64,000 nucleotides of DNA from Leptospira kirschneri serovar Cynopteri str. 3522 CT (GCF_000243695.2 NZ_AHMN02000005.1:161501-225500); one strand, 5' to 3'; numbered from the stretch's first letter, positions 26,256 through 36,806 are shown. The notes: generated by a model not told the origin, from the sequence alone. A program made the numbers and translations.

Positions 26256-26366
26256 TAACGTGAGTTCGGCATAATAAATGTGAAAGTGATTATTATGCCG
26301 CGATCTATAGGGAGCAGCACCTAAGTTTATTATTTGCCCCAATTTTCTTACGTCGAACTCACGTTA
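26256..26366. mobile_element. short R2 element (MITE-like)
   Basis: It is a 111-bp element with ends TAACGTGAGTTCGGCATAAT and TTACGTCGAACTCACGTTA. GTA precedes and follows it. It sits exactly at the 5' border of the duplicated leader. Confidence 0.75.
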
Positions 26367-26370
26367 GTAT

Positions 26371-26519
26371 ATAAATGATACTGTATATCTTCCGTTCACT
26401 TGGATTTTTCCAACTGTCGACAAATCGATTCAAACAAGATGAGAGAAGACTGATCTATCTCATGTAGTTATGGATGTTACATGACCACGTCTTAATTTTT
26501 CAAAAAAGAGGAGGTAAGA
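26371..26519 (+). promoter_or_regulatory. duplicated leader of the PF07598 genes, copy 2
   Basis: It matches 24104-24246 with a few small insertions and substitutions in the middle; the ribosome-binding end is unchanged. Confidence 0.6.
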
Positions 26520-28412
26520 ATGGGTCGTTGGATAGTTTTATTATTAGTTTTGTTGGCTTCGATTGGAGTTGGTTACTCTTACGGTGTAAATCCTGAAAGT
26601 GTTCCTATTCCATCGAATAAAATTCCTGGTTCGATCATTCAAAGACCTACTGATAAACCCAAAGATAAACCTATCAAAATCGTAATCCATGATGGAGGGA
26701 GCTTTTGTTATGCTCCAGTTTTTATCGGAGGTAAAAGTTATATTCAGATTGAGCAGTGCTGGGAACAAGAAGTTAGTAATGCTAGATACGATGTATTTCA
26801 AAGAATTTCTTATTACATTAACAACACGTGGTTGTGTATTACTGTACCGGAAAGTGTAATTAAGGGAGAAACAAACTGGGATTATGTAAACCTACAACCT
26901 TGTACGATCAATGATCCTCTACAGAGATGGATCGTAAAGGATAACTCTTTTTGGACTGCAGATGAACGTTATCGGTTAAAGGATTATAAATGGTATGCTT
27001 ATATCTCAAAAAACTCAGGGGATTACTATGACCATACCTTAGATTCTTCTATGGATGATTGGATTAAGACAGTAGCCACTCCCGGAAACATTAGCATTCT
27101 GACTTCTATCTCTTGGAAATTGGGAAATGATCGTTACTTTATTCGTTCTGGAAGTTCGGATAAAAATACAACACCAATCTACTACAATCCTGAAAGTGGA
27201 CATCTTGCTCAATACAACCCAGTCAGTGGATTGCTCTCTTGTATGTATTCTCAGGTAAATAGTTATGATTGGAATTGGGTTAAGTGGGCATTGTGTAGTG
27301 ATGCACCTATCAGTAAGAATAATCCCGCTTATTGGAATGTATATCTTGAAACTGAAGAAGGTGGGATGATTACGGATTATCAAGGCAATGCACTCCGAGT
27401 TACTAGATATGGACCGAATTGGGGTGTTGCCTATGCTGCTAAACTTTCTTATTTGAAAAAGGATACTACCAATAGTCCTACTTCTCTGTTTTTTGTTGAT
27501 AGAGATTTATTAAATTGGGCACGTTACGCAGCTAGTAATCTTGGAAAGACAGAACAGTATTGTCCCGCAGGTAAAAAAGAACATTATAATATAAGAGTAA
27601 AAAGAACTCTACCATCTGACTTTCAATTAACTGAGGAATGGATTAGAAGACTTTACGATATAGCAATTTCAACTGCAATTGATGCTCAGGTAAGTGGTAT
27701 ATGCGGTGTTTGTCTGCTTCATACTTTTCAGATGTTGGCAGAACTCCAAGAGTATCATTCTCGAGAACCTTTTACGAGTGGGGGTTACTTCTTTGATACA
27801 GCTCCTAATAGAGATCCTTTTAACTCTTTTAGACAACGTTATCCGGAATTAGATGCATTACTGGTAGATATACCTAGGATATATAACTCAGCCAGTACTA
27901 CACTTAGACTACTGACATTAGTATCCGCTACGAATATGATGCCTTTATACGACTGGACACCCTCTCGTGAATTTACCACTCGGCCAGAGATGTTATCACA
28001 CATTACCTCACTTATAAGTTCTCCTCCGGGAAGTATTTGGTTGGCGTTAATGAGAAGACAACGTTCAGACGGAACTATTGCGGGACATGCCGTTCCAACT
28101 CTGAGAACCTCTGAAGGATTAGTGGTAATTCCAACGAGAGTACCTTCTTCCATATCACTTGAACTCTACAGACAATATTTAACACCTACTACAGATCCGG
28201 TTCAGGTGATCAATAATCTGGAAAGACCAGATAGGACTCTGGTATATTTTGTAACTATACAGTTAGGAGAGTTTTACCACAATTTTACTGACTTAGTAAT
28301 CTCAAACAGGAATTGTACTGGAGAAGGGGAAGGCAGAAGAGGCACAGGGGAATATCCAACCAGTGCAACGGTAAATCAGTGTTCGGAAGGCAGATGCGCA
28401 CTACCCAAGTAA
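26520..28412 (+). CDS. PF07598 (DUF1561) virulence-modifying family protein, tandem copy
   Basis: Also 630 residues, with the same signal peptide, lectin region and motifs ([20 protein letters not shown] tail). Compared with the gene at 24247 the first 385 residues differ at about six positions (for example V/A in the signal peptide, I/S at about 26, H/Y at about 92, and NWVRYTAS against NWARYAAS), but from about residue 390 the proteins are only moderately similar, apart from conserved blocks. The start has the same GAGGAGG site. A segmental duplication of about 2.27 kb followed by exchange or by selection on the C-terminal domain would explain the pattern. The secreted location follows from the signal peptide. 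Confidence 0.96.
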   Translation: MGRWIVLLLVLLASIGVGYSYGVNPESVPIPSNKIPGSIIQRPTDKPKDKPIKIVIHDGGSFCYAPVFIGGKSYIQIEQCWEQEVSNARYDVFQRISYYINNTWLCITVPESVIKGETNWDYVNLQPCTINDPLQRWIVKDNSFWTADERYRLKDYKWYAYISKNSGDYYDHTLDSSMDDWIKTVATPGNISILTSISWKLGNDRYFIRSGSSDKNTTPIYYNPESGHLAQYNPVSGLLSCMYSQVNSYDWNWVKWALCSDAPISKNNPAYWNVYLETEEGGMITDYQGNALRVTRYGPNWGVAYAAKLSYLKKDTTNSPTSLFFVDRDLLNWARYAASNLGKTEQYCPAGKKEHYNIRVKRTLPSDFQLTEEWIRRLYDIAISTAIDAQVSGICGVCLLHTFQMLAELQEYHSREPFTSGGYFFDTAPNRDPFNSFRQRYPELDALLVDIPRIYNSASTTLRLLTLVSATNMMPLYDWTPSREFTTRPEMLSHITSLISSPPGSIWLALMRRQRSDGTIAGHAVPTLRTSEGLVVIPTRVPSSISLELYRQYLTPTTDPVQVINNLERPDRTLVYFVTIQLGEFYHNFTDLVISNRNCTGEGEGRRGTGEYPTSATVNQCSEGRCALPK

Positions 28413-28446
28413 GTGATTGAAGAAAGAAGTGCAAGGTCATAACAAT

Positions 28447-28620
28447 TACTCGGAACTACATAATAAAGCACACAATCCAACAGATTACACTTCAATGATA
28501 GAGTTGTTTTCTCCATCTGTTTTTCGTCGCATTAAAATGGACAATTGAAGCAGTTTTGCCAATCGCCACCATGAAATTTTTCAACAGCCTTATTAGGAAC
28601 TCAATTTGATAGAGATCCAT
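28447..28620. repeat. R3 element interrupted by R1
   Basis: R3 left half (TACTCGGAACTACATAATAA) and right half (GGAACTCAATTTGATAGAGA) flank the R1 copy at 28500-28591. The same left half with R1 occurs at 40028-40181. Confidence 0.6.
28500..28591. mobile_element. R1 element, nested in R3
   Basis: Its left end is AGAGTTGTTTTCTCC and its right end AATTTTTCAACAGCCTT, both somewhat decayed. Confidence 0.55.
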
Positions 28621-29002
28621 AATAACAAGTACCGTCATCTTGAAGTTCGGAATTTTTTCTAAATTTTATATTTGATAAGTTTCTAGTTTCTCTAGGATCT
28701 AATTGAAACTTGATCGGATTTCGCCCTAAGATTCGTTCAAATTGGAAAGAGTTTCCAAGAGTTGTTTCATTATTACAAAACATTGATATTATCTATGAAT
28801 TACTAAAATCTGAAATCATTTCCAAATTCCAAAGAGACTTGTACTGAAATCTTTGGATATGTGGGAACTCTATACAAGCTTAATATTCGAAAATTCATCA
28901 ACTTGCGAAATAGACGTAACACGTAAGAACTCCTACAAAAGAAATAGTCGAATAACTTTGAAAAGACGGTTTTGTAGGTATTCTTTACGCCAACTCATAC
29001 TA

Positions 29003-29219
29003 TAATACGAGTTCCGCGTAAGAAAATGAGAAAGAATTTCTAAAAGTATGAGTTCCTACAATTTTAGAATTTATTTGTAAAATTTTGATTTGCAGTAGTT
29101 CCCACATCATTTTATAGACAAACCTACGTTTTGTAAGAGTTCCCACATTTAAGGAATCAATCTGTAAATTTCAAATCCAACTTCACTTCAGAAAAATGAA
29201 TCATGGCCGAACTCACGTT
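29003..29219. repeat. R2b element
   Basis: It runs from GAGTTCCGCGTAAGAAAATG through TTTCTAAAAGTATGAGTTCC and two TAGTTCCCACA-type motifs to GCCGAACTCACGTT. Layout matches 5605-5880. Confidence 0.55.
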
Positions 29220-29304
29220 CCATAATAACGGAGTGACTAAATTCTTCGTCTAAACGAAAATTTAGGATAAAATTCAAAGTACTTTATTTTATTATATAGG
29301 AAAT

Positions 29305-29400
29305 TACTGATTCCAACCAAATTGAGCACCGTAAATTTCGATTACAAAAATACTGTTTCAGCGTAGAATAACTGGGAATTGTATTTTATAGTTCTGAGTA
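29305..29400. repeat. R3 element, variant
   Basis: Ends are TACTGATTCCAACCAAATTG and TTTTATAGTTCTGAGTA. It is closest to the copies at 35418 and 59261 (TTTCAGCGTA core). Confidence 0.6.
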
Positions 29401-29663
29401 CTAGGGCGCATGAAAATAATATTAGACCACGAACTTGTTTAAAAAGTTAGAATGTAGGATCTCATTCAAAAAAGACAACAATTCCGGATTAGACGCAATT
29501 TTTGAAAACTTTTACATCTTTGATAAAATCAATTGCTAACTTTTAATCATAACTATATAATAAAGTACCTAATATTTTGCATGGAATCAGTGTTTTGTGA
29601 TAAAATTAACGGTACTCAATTTTATAGAGATCAGTAATACTATTTTTATGTGTTCGAGTAGTA
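29399..29663. repeat. R4 element interrupted by R3
   Basis: The left end TACTAGGGCGCATGAAAATA and right end TTATGTGTTCGAGTAGTA are inverted. Removing the R3 copy at 29545-29636 leaves about 173 bp, the R4 unit length. Confidence 0.65.
29545..29636. repeat. R3 element, nested in R4
   Basis: An almost consensus R3 copy (AATCATAACTATATAATAAA to TTTATAGAGATCAGTA) lies inside R4, so it inserted later. Confidence 0.7.
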
Positions 29664-29859
29664 ATTATGGGAACTAACGCAAATCTTTAAAAGTTTATCT
29701 GAAAAATTAAAGTCAATCTACATATTTTAGAATTTTATTTTATTTTTATAAATAATTTTTTAACCAAAGACCGTTCCTCTCTATTTTTTGCTTGATTGAT
29801 TTTTCTCATAAAGTATGTTCCGACACGTTTCTAATTGAAAATTAAATCAGGTGAAGAAT

Positions 29860-30780
29860 ATGAAAAAAATAAATTTGAAAATTTTGTTAACGTTAGTATT
29901 TCTAATAACGAACGTTACATATGCGTCTGGAGGAGGAACCTCTAGTAAACCTCTTTCGGGAAGTTATCCCATCGTACTAGCCCACGGATTGTTTGGCTGG
30001 GGAAACGGTTCTACCGTTGTTGATTATTGGGGTGGAAATGCAGCCTATCTTAGAAATCAAGGCGCGTATGTTCTAACCCCTTCCGTCACTGCGTTAAATT
30101 CAAGTTCCAGCAGAGCCTCCCAATTAAAAACGGCTATTCTAGCAGCTATGGCTGCAAACAATTATACCGGCAAGGTACATGTCATAGGACATTCACAGGG
30201 TGGATTAGATGCACGTTATATGGTCTCCAATCTTTCAATGAGTACTAAGGTTGCCACCTTAACGACGTTAAATACTCCTCATCAAGGAAGTCCTATCGCA
30301 AATATCGTAGCAGCGGTTATTCCTAATTGGGCTTTACCTTACGTTTCAACGGTTTTAAATACTATAATCGGTTTTGTCTATGGAGATTCCAGTCAAAACG
30401 CTATCGCAGCTTTAAAACTCCTAACTACAGACGGCCTAAAAACGTTTAACTCTGTGACACCTAACGTATCTGGGGTAAAATATTTTTCGTATGGGTCAAC
30501 AATCGGAATTCCAGATCTGATTCAACATCCAGCAATGGGAATCCTACATCCGATCTGCGCAATTGGAGCCCCTTTTTACGGGATGAGTATTGCAAATGAC
30601 GGTGTAGTTCCGGATTCTTCCCAAAGGTGGGGAACTTGGAAAGGAGGACCTTCGATACCAATCTTGACCACCGGAGTGGATCATTTAGAAGCGACCAACG
30701 CTCTCTATCTTGGACAACTCTGGTACGATACAAACGCTTACTTCTTAAAGATGGCGACTAACGCAAAATCTAACCAATAA
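29860..30780 (+). CDS. secreted triacylglycerol lipase-like alpha/beta hydrolase
   Basis: The 306-residue protein has a signal peptide (about 1-23) and the bacterial lipase fold: the oxyanion-hole segment VLAHGLFGWG, the nucleophile elbow GHSQGGLDARY, LNTPHQGSP, the acidic residue in ANDGVVPDSSQ, and the catalytic His in GVDHLEATN. It resembles the Pseudomonas/Burkholderia family I lipases but without an obvious foldase gene beside it. AGGTG before the ATG at 29860 supports that start over GTG at 29851. A strong terminator follows. Confidence 0.92.
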   Translation: MKKINLKILLTLVFLITNVTYASGGGTSSKPLSGSYPIVLAHGLFGWGNGSTVVDYWGGNAAYLRNQGAYVLTPSVTALNSSSSRASQLKTAILAAMAANNYTGKVHVIGHSQGGLDARYMVSNLSMSTKVATLTTLNTPHQGSPIANIVAAVIPNWALPYVSTVLNTIIGFVYGDSSQNAIAALKLLTTDGLKTFNSVTPNVSGVKYFSYGSTIGIPDLIQHPAMGILHPICAIGAPFYGMSIANDGVVPDSSQRWGTWKGGPSIPILTTGVDHLEATNALYLGQLWYDTNAYFLKMATNAKSNQ

Positions 30781-30798
30781 AATAGATTGGATCAAGAT

Positions 30799-30833
30799 CT
30801 CCCTGAAATTACGACTGGTTTTGGGGAGTTTTT
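30799..30833 (+). terminator. intrinsic terminator after the lipase gene
   Basis: CTCCCTGAAA pairs with TTTTGGGGAG (two G-T pairs) across a 10-base loop and is followed by TTTTT, 19 bases after the stop. Confidence 0.8.
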
Positions 30834-31041
30834 GCGATCAATCTAATACTAATTAACGCGCGTTTGGCGTAAGAAATTTTTAATTCAGGAAAACTAATTC
30901 TTCTTCAAAAATGCGGTAGTTCCCACAGAAACAGTTATATTGTCGATTTAAGTTTTTTAATATTCTTTGTTATTTAGTCTCCGCAGTAGTTCCCACATTT
31001 CTAGGTTTTTAAAACAGATTCTAGATCAAACTCAGGTTGAT

Positions 31042-31845
31042 TTATGAATAATTTGCCGCATGAGTCAATACAGGTCTTCTTTTTTCTTTATTTGCGGTCA
31101 TTGCTTCCAAAAGATTTGGAATGATACTAGACTGAGTTTTAAAAAGATATGCTAACTCTTTCGAAGCCGACTTTGCAGCCTCTAACGCTTCCTTGTTCAA
31201 AGCTCTTTTAGTTTCCACTGTTACAGAAGCCGGAATCCGATTAAGAACATTGATTTTGCCCAAGGATTTTTTCCTCAATTCCTCTAAAGAAGCTCCTACT
31301 TCGCTTAACAATCCGTTTCGAACTGCATCAGAAGGTTTATAAAGAGCGCCTTCCATGGCGGCTTCCGATACGGAAGAAGGAATCATGATTTGTCTCATTC
31401 TAATGATTAGTGCGAATGTAATTGGCAGTCCTACTAACGGCTCTGCAAATCCGATTCTTCCTTTTCCGTCTACCATATATCTATAATCGCACGTGTAAGC
31501 TATGATCGCTCCTCCTCCGACGGCGTTACCACCCACTTCGGCAATTAAGGGTTTTGGAAAACTAATAAGAGATTCGAACATTTCAAAAATTCCGGCCATA
31601 ATTTTTGCAATCTCATCAACAGAGGAACTTAAAATAGCATCCGGATCGAGTCCCACACAAAAATCTCCATCAGGCCCGGAAATAATTCCTGCTCGAATCT
31701 CTTGGTCCATGGTGAATTCTTTTAATATATCACACATTTCGTGAATCAATGAAAGCGTCAACGTCATCGGTCCATCATCGGATACCAATTTCATAACACC
31801 AATTTTTGAATCTTTAGAAGTAATTATTTCTTTTACGAGTTTCAT
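31042..31845 (-). CDS. enoyl-CoA hydratase/isomerase family protein
   Basis: The 267-residue protein has the crotonase fold: GPDGDFCVGLD (about 58-68), the oxyanion-hole and CoA-binding part IAEVGGNAVGGGAIIAYTCDYRY (spread over 100-122), and FAEPLVGLPI. The hydratase glutamates are not obvious (GGNAVGGGAI has no acid at the usual place), so the reaction could be isomerisation or another crotonase chemistry. No beta-oxidation genes are adjacent; an acyl-CoA dehydrogenase gene lies far off at 59647. Confidence 0.83.
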   Translation of the reverse strand: MKLVKEIITSKDSKIGVMKLVSDDGPMTLTLSLIHEMCDILKEFTMDQEIRAGIISGPDGDFCVGLDPDAILSSSVDEIAKIMAGIFEMFESLISFPKPLIAEVGGNAVGGGAIIAYTCDYRYMVDGKGRIGFAEPLVGLPITFALIIRMRQIMIPSSVSEAAMEGALYKPSDAVRNGLLSEVGASLEELRKKSLGKINVLNRIPASVTVETKRALNKEALEAAKSASKELAYLFKTQSSIIPNLLEAMTANKEKRRPVLTHAANYS

Positions 31846-32100
31846 ACAATTGCTTTCTATCTCCTGGATTTAAAATCCTTCGATTGATTGACAAAGTGAA
31901 CATTTGATAATTTTGGATCAAACTTATTTTCTTCTCAGGGTGTAATTCTTATAAAAAAATAAACTGTTTGAACTTTCGATTTTACTAATCTCCATAAAAA
32001 TTTACGATATTCAATTTTATAATGATCGCTGAAGATTCATAAACTTTTTTGACAGGTTAAAAATTGTAAGAACTTACATGTTTTTAAAGTTTGAGCAAGC

Positions 32101-32135
32101 TTTTAAGGGAGAATTTTTTAGATTCTCCCTTAAAA
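32101..32135 (-). terminator. intrinsic terminator after ssb
   Basis: A perfect 14-bp stem (32101-32114 with 32122-32135, core AAGGGAGAAT) with a 7-base loop and A/T-rich flanks lies 4 bases after the ssb stop codon. Confidence 0.85.
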
Positions 32136-32138
32136 AAT

Positions 32139-32492
32139 TTAAGCCGCGTCTCGTTCTTTTTTTCCGGGCAAACCATCAAATCGAATCATCTGTCCGACTA
32201 CTTTCAATTTACTTCTATTACTACCATCCTGTGCCTTCCAACGATCCTGACGAAGTTCACCAATAACGGTTGCTTTTTTCCCTTTTTTGAGATATTCGTG
32301 CGCGTTCACAGCCTGACGATCCCACAACTCGATTTCTACAAAAGAAACTTCCCCCGGTTCCTCCGAAGTGGATTTATAATCGTGATTAACCGCCAGAGTA
32401 AATGTTGCAACACTCTTTCCGCTATTCAAGGTTTTGATTTCCGGATCGGAAGTAAGATTCCCATCCAAAATGATATGTGCTATATTTTTCAT
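32139..32492 (-). CDS. ssb: single-stranded DNA-binding protein
   Basis: The 117-residue protein is a single OB-fold of the SSB type: IILDGNLTSDPEIKTLNSG at the start, VATFTLAVNHDYK, VEIELWDRQAVNAHEYLKKG and VIGELRQDRW. It lacks the long flexible tail with an acidic tip that normally recruits partner proteins, ending in KKERDAA, so it may be a specialised or minimal SSB. It is monocistronic with a strong terminator. Confidence 0.9.
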   Translation of the reverse strand: MKNIAHIILDGNLTSDPEIKTLNSGKSVATFTLAVNHDYKSTSEEPGEVSFVEIELWDRQAVNAHEYLKKGKKATVIGELRQDRWKAQDGSNRSKLKVVGQMIRFDGLPGKKERDAA

Positions 32493-32929
32493 TCTTCATA
32501 CTCCTATTACGGGAAAAATTTGTTCTTCCCCTATAGGCAACGGTTCCTAACAAGAATTGAGCGGAGTATAAATCTTAATTTTTTTGTGAGAATTTTTATA
32601 AAATAAACTTTTCATTTGATGATCGCCAAATACGCCAAATAGCAATTTGACGAAGAAATTCAATCCTTAAAACCAATTTCTTTTGGTACCTTAAAAAACG
32701 TGTTAGTTCCCACATTCAAGTTCTATCGCAAAATCTAGGTCCGTGGCAGTTCCCACAGATTAAGTCACATTACAAATTTTTAAACATTTGTTTTTCGTGA
32801 TCGAAATCAGTAAGAGTTCCTATATTTTCAAAATCTAACTGTAAAAACCTGAATTTGTGTTAGTTCCCACATTTTATTTTTACAGAAAAATTAGGTTTTA
32901 TAAAACAAATCTTTTACGCTGAGCTTACA
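32493..32929. other. intergenic region with TTCCCACA motifs
   Basis: Three copies of the TAGTTCCCACA-type motif occur near 32702, 32748 and 32866, with a diverged fourth (AGAGTTCCTATA) near 32813. No gene is seen. Confidence 0.55.
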
Positions 32930-33643
32930 TTAATCTATGTTAGATGAAATGATCGCCGATTTTTTATCTTCCTTTCTCAGAGTATTCAATTCTATTTTCA
33001 ATCTTTCTAAATCCCCGGAACCTTTGGCTCTATATATTCCGCGTAAATAATTCTTTTTATCGATCAAATATACGTTTTCCGTATGAACGAAATCGTTCAA
33101 ATTACCTTTTCCAGAAATCAACTTTATATCTGCGCCGAATTGATTTCTTGCTAAATCATAAATCGTTTTTTTGGAACCTGTGAGAAAAAACCAATTATTC
33201 TGAACAATCTTATATTGACTTCTAAACTTTTTAAGAACTTCCACCGAATCAATTTCAGGATTTACGGTAATCGAAACGATTTGAAGATTAGTTTGATCCT
33301 CTATCTTAGGAATAAAATTCAACATATTTCTGGTAATCATAGGACAAATCCCCTTACACTTCGCATAGAAGAACACGACTAACGTATATTTATCTCTTAA
33401 ATTTTGATTGTTAAATGTATAGTTTTCATGGGTAAGAAGAGTAAACTCCGGCACCTTTTTAAGATCGTTCGGTAATTTTCCGTCCATTTCGGGCCAATAG
33501 GGATCCATCACTTCACTTTTAAAATAAGGAAGAATCCCTTCCTGAGGAGAAGAAAAATAAGTTAACTCTGAATGATATTTTTCTTTTATATCCTCGCAAA
33601 AAACAACAAAAAATATAATAAAAAAAGAATATACTAATTTCAT
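32930..33643 (-). CDS. SCO1/SenC-type copper chaperone lipoprotein
   Basis: SCO proteins assemble the CuA centre of cytochrome oxidase or act as thiol redox proteins. The 237-residue product has a signal with lipobox-like VVFC (Cys16), a thioredoxin-like domain with Cys96 and Cys100 in CKGIC, and the conserved His187 in DFVHTENVYLID, the complete copper-ligand set. A R1 element ends 17 bp upstream of the ATG, between this gene and the MORN-type lipoprotein gene. It may once have been in one operon with the two genes upstream. Confidence 0.9.
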   Translation of the reverse strand: MKLVYSFFIIFFVVFCEDIKEKYHSELTYFSSPQEGILPYFKSEVMDPYWPEMDGKLPNDLKKVPEFTLLTHENYTFNNQNLRDKYTLVVFFYAKCKGICPMITRNMLNFIPKIEDQTNLQIVSITVNPEIDSVEVLKKFRSQYKIVQNNWFFLTGSKKTIYDLARNQFGADIKLISGKGNLNDFVHTENVYLIDKKNYLRGIYRAKGSGDLERLKIELNTLRKEDKKSAIISSNID

Positions 33644-33659
33644 AAATAATTTACATATT

Positions 33660-33751
33660 AGAGTTGTTGAAAAATTAATTCCTGATCTGTTTCCCTTGTA
33701 TTGAAATGGACAATATTGTTAACCGCCGTTATAGAATCTTTCAACAACTCT
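33660..33751. mobile_element. R1 element (MITE-like) upstream of the SCO gene
   Basis: Near-perfect ends AGAGTTGTTGAAAAATT and TTTCAACAACTCT bound 92 bp. Flanks are ATT and AAT. It separates two co-directional genes. Confidence 0.7.
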
Positions 33752-33840
33752 AATGAATCATTTTTTCGAATATAATTCAAAGACTCACTTGTTTAAAGGT
33801 CAACGTTCTAAAATTTGATTTTGATAAAAATAGAAAACGA

Positions 33841-34398
33841 TCAGTCCAAACTTTTGATAGGCTCGCAAACTTTACTTCCGGGTAAACCGATAGAACTTCC
33901 ATCCTTTGTAATTACGGTATTCATAAAAATCTGTCCGTTCCGATTCCACTTTTTAGAAACAAGTAACCTGCCATCTTCATCAAATTTTTCGTATATAAAA
34001 GGCCGATTATTATCGTGCCATTCCCAACGATGATGAATATACTTTCCGGAACGAAACTCGGAATACAATCGATTATTTCCATTTGGAAACCAAGTCCTAT
34101 GAATTCCTTCTTTCAACCCTTCTTTAAAATATCTTTTTTCCAACAACCGACCATCTTTGTTTTTAGAAGTCATTTCACCATCTTCTAAACCGTTTTTGAA
34201 TTGAGTCGTTTCTATTTCTCCCAAAACTGGAATTTCTTTTTTGATAAATCCTGTGAAAAGTTTCCTTTTATAGTAATGTCGACCTTGAAAGACTTGTAAG
34301 TTCGGATCAGTATTTTCAATCGTCTCCCCTTCTTGACAGCCGATAAACGCGACCGTCAAGATAATCGAAAATATAGAAAATGATTTAGTTAGAAACAC
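33841..34398 (-). CDS. lipoprotein with MORN-type (YwqK-like) repeats
   Basis: The 185-residue protein has a signal with lipobox FIGC (Cys about 21) and at least three MORN-2-like units: FKNGLEDGEMTSKNKDGRL, YFKEGLKEGIHRTWFPNGN and YEKFDEDGRLLVSKKWNRNG. Such proteins are often labelled YwqK-family antitoxin, but in Leptospira they are mostly lipoproteins of unknown role. Its start overlaps the end of the YHYH gene by 14 bp, so the two are translationally linked. Confidence 0.8.
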   Translation of the reverse strand: MFLTKSFSIFSIILTVAFIGCQEGETIENTDPNLQVFQGRHYYKRKLFTGFIKKEIPVLGEIETTQFKNGLEDGEMTSKNKDGRLLEKRYFKEGLKEGIHRTWFPNGNNRLYSEFRSGKYIHHRWEWHDNNRPFIYEKFDEDGRLLVSKKWNRNGQIFMNTVITKDGSSIGLPGSKVCEPIKSLD

Positions 34399-35275
34399 TT
34401 CCTATCGTTCCGTAAAAAAAGGAACCCATCAAAGTATCAATCCCTGCAGTAGCATCGGGAGCAAAGTGATAGTGATAAGTCGGAGTAGAAAAGTGAACCG
34501 TCGCTTTTGTATGCCCATGCAAATTATCCAAATCGGTTGGGACAAAGTCGTCTCCAGTTGACGAAGTTCCATTGTCGCATTTTTTTCCATAAAGTGCATA
34601 ACCGTCCAGAATCACTCCGATCAAACTTGAATCGTTGTTACTCACCTTTGTTACCGCAGCGTGATGGTGATAAACTCCTGTATTTTGAGGATGACCTCCA
34701 AAGTTATCAAACGTCTGAGCTTCCACTGCGAGAGTATCGGGAGGATTGGCTGCGTTATTAAAAATCGCAAGACCGTTTACTGTAATTCCTATCGATACAA
34801 GCCCACCTTGTGTTCCTACAGTTCCACTTCCTCTTGTTGGATTGGAAGGAATCGTATAAACAAACTTTTGACTTGAAACGGAATTATTTCCTGCGGGCAT
34901 ATTTCCTGCCGGAAGTGTTTCAAACAAAGGAGAGCTGGAACCGTAATAATAACTTTTTGTATTGGGAACATTTTGAGATTTGAATATATAACTGGAACCA
35001 GATACATAAACTACGGAACATTTAAAGTTATTCTTGATCCAAGCAGGAAGTGCTGAATCCATACAAGTAGTTACTCCGGTAACACAACCTGAAGATGAAT
35101 CCAAAGTTGCCGTACCCTTAGATACAGTAATTCCAGTATTAGCCGAACTTCCATTACAATACCCGCCTGAAAGCGCTGCCAAAGCTGCTACAGTAAGATC
35201 ATCATCGTTGGAATCTTTCTTACAAACCACGAAGGAAAGAAAGACCAGAAATATTAAAATCGATCTTTGAATCAT
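34385..35275 (-). CDS. YHYH-domain lipoprotein
   Basis: The 296-residue protein has a signal with lipobox SFVVC (Cys about 18), an Asp-rich start to the mature part, and the C-terminal YHYH domain: GVYHHHAAV, VILDGYALYG, DNLHGHTKATVHF and TYHYHFAPD. The many His residues suggest metal binding; the domain is often found near copper or SCO-type proteins. AGGAGA seven bases upstream supports the ATG at 35275 over an earlier in-frame start at 35302. It is first in a cluster with the MORN and SCO genes. Confidence 0.87.
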   Translation of the reverse strand: MIQRSILIFLVFLSFVVCKKDSNDDDLTVAALAALSGGYCNGSSANTGITVSKGTATLDSSSGCVTGVTTCMDSALPAWIKNNFKCSVVYVSGSSYIFKSQNVPNTKSYYYGSSSPLFETLPAGNMPAGNNSVSSQKFVYTIPSNPTRGSGTVGTQGGLVSIGITVNGLAIFNNAANPPDTLAVEAQTFDNFGGHPQNTGVYHHHAAVTKVSNNDSSLIGVILDGYALYGKKCDNGTSSTGDDFVPTDLDNLHGHTKATVHFSTPTYHYHFAPDATAGIDTLMGSFFYGTIGSVSN

Positions 35276-35417
35276 ATTTTCTCCTACATTGTTTTCGAAC
35301 ACCCGACCGGGTTTAAGCGCGCCTATTTTACACCACTTAAGTATAAGATAAAGAACTAAAATGTTTGTAGACTGAGTTAATTTTTGTTTTTTTAAGGTGA
35401 ATCAAGAAAATTCTGCC

Positions 35418-35798
<381 letters not shown>

Positions 35799-36552
35799 GG
35801 ACTTGATCTGTAAAATTCAGATTTCAATTTTTTTCGGAAAAAGGAATTTCTCCACGAACTTACTTTATCCTAGACTTTTTTGTGGTAGTCCCCACAAATT
35901 TTGTCTCTGAGATGAATTGGCAGTACCTTGTGCAATGTTAAATTTATAATAGTTCCTACATTTTCAAAATTTAACCGTAAAATCGAAAATTGTAATAATT
36001 CCCACATTTTTAGGTTTTTGAAATGAATTCTTAAGTGGAAAGAACATTAGAATTCGTAAAAGTGTAACTTGAAATTGTATATCTCTAAACTGTATTGTGG
36101 GAACTATTACAAAACTTTGAAAGGAGCATCTTTGACATTTCATCACAAAAATGTAGGAATTCAATTACCAAAAAAATAGTTAAAGAATCTAAAATCGATA
36201 ATCCGTAGGAACTCATACTTTTAGAAAATTCTTTCTCATTTCCTTACCTCGAACTCACGTTAGATATAAACAAAGTTCCCGGTAAATCCTTTATAAGTTT
36301 TCAAGATAATTTCTTTGGAAAAATGTAGTTTGCGGTAGTTCCCATAATTGTTTTACAAGAAAACTTTTTGATAAAATGCAGTAGTTCCCACAAAAACCGT
36401 CTTTTACGGGTTATTTACGAATTTTTAAACCGATATTTTATTATTAAACTCATACATGGTAGTTCCCACAAACTACGATTTTACAGATAAATTCTTCAAT
36501 ACACAAAAGAATAAAAATTTGTTTTCTAATTTTATAAAATTCTAAAATGACT

Positions 36553-36730
36553 TACTACTCGGACACATAAATAGAATGCTTGGGTTAGATTGTTTCAAAA
36601 ATTTAAATGTTTTGGTTCTGCTCTAAAATGCTGTAAATCCCGAATTTGAGGAATTTTTTAAGTATCGCTATTTTTTTCGCAAATTCGGCCGTTAATAACT
36701 TGGTATTATCTTCATGCGTCCGGGTAAGCA
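36553..36730. repeat. R4 element, uninterrupted
   Basis: It runs from TACTACTCGGACACATAAAT to CTTCATGCGTCCGGGTAA and is the inverted equivalent of 14918-15272 without R2. About 178 bp. Confidence 0.65.
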
Positions 36731-36806
36731 CTACAAAATAAACTTTGAATTTGGCAAAACACCTAAAAAAGATAGAAGCAAAAGTTGATTTTTCTGCAAA
36801 AAAATC

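Larger units (their letters stand above)
26140..26519. other. spacer between tandem PF07598 genes
   Basis: It contains an R3 left-end fragment (TACTCGGAGCTATAAAATAA near 26226), an R2 element (26256-26366) and then directly the second copy of the duplicated leader. Confidence 0.65.
28413..29859. other. 1.4-kb repeat-filled intergenic region
   Basis: It contains R3 interrupted by R1 (28447-28620), R2b (29003-29219), two further R3 copies, an R4 copy interrupted by R3, and TTCCCACA motifs near 28860, 29095, 29135 and 29670. No gene is supported; a 60-codon frame at 28601-28783 is discounted. Confidence 0.7.

Noticed and set aside
28601..28783. 60-codon frame on the minus strand ending DDGTCYYGSLSN
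   Set aside because: Its 3' end lies in R3 sequence and no related gene is visible; it could be a gene remnant, but nothing supports that.
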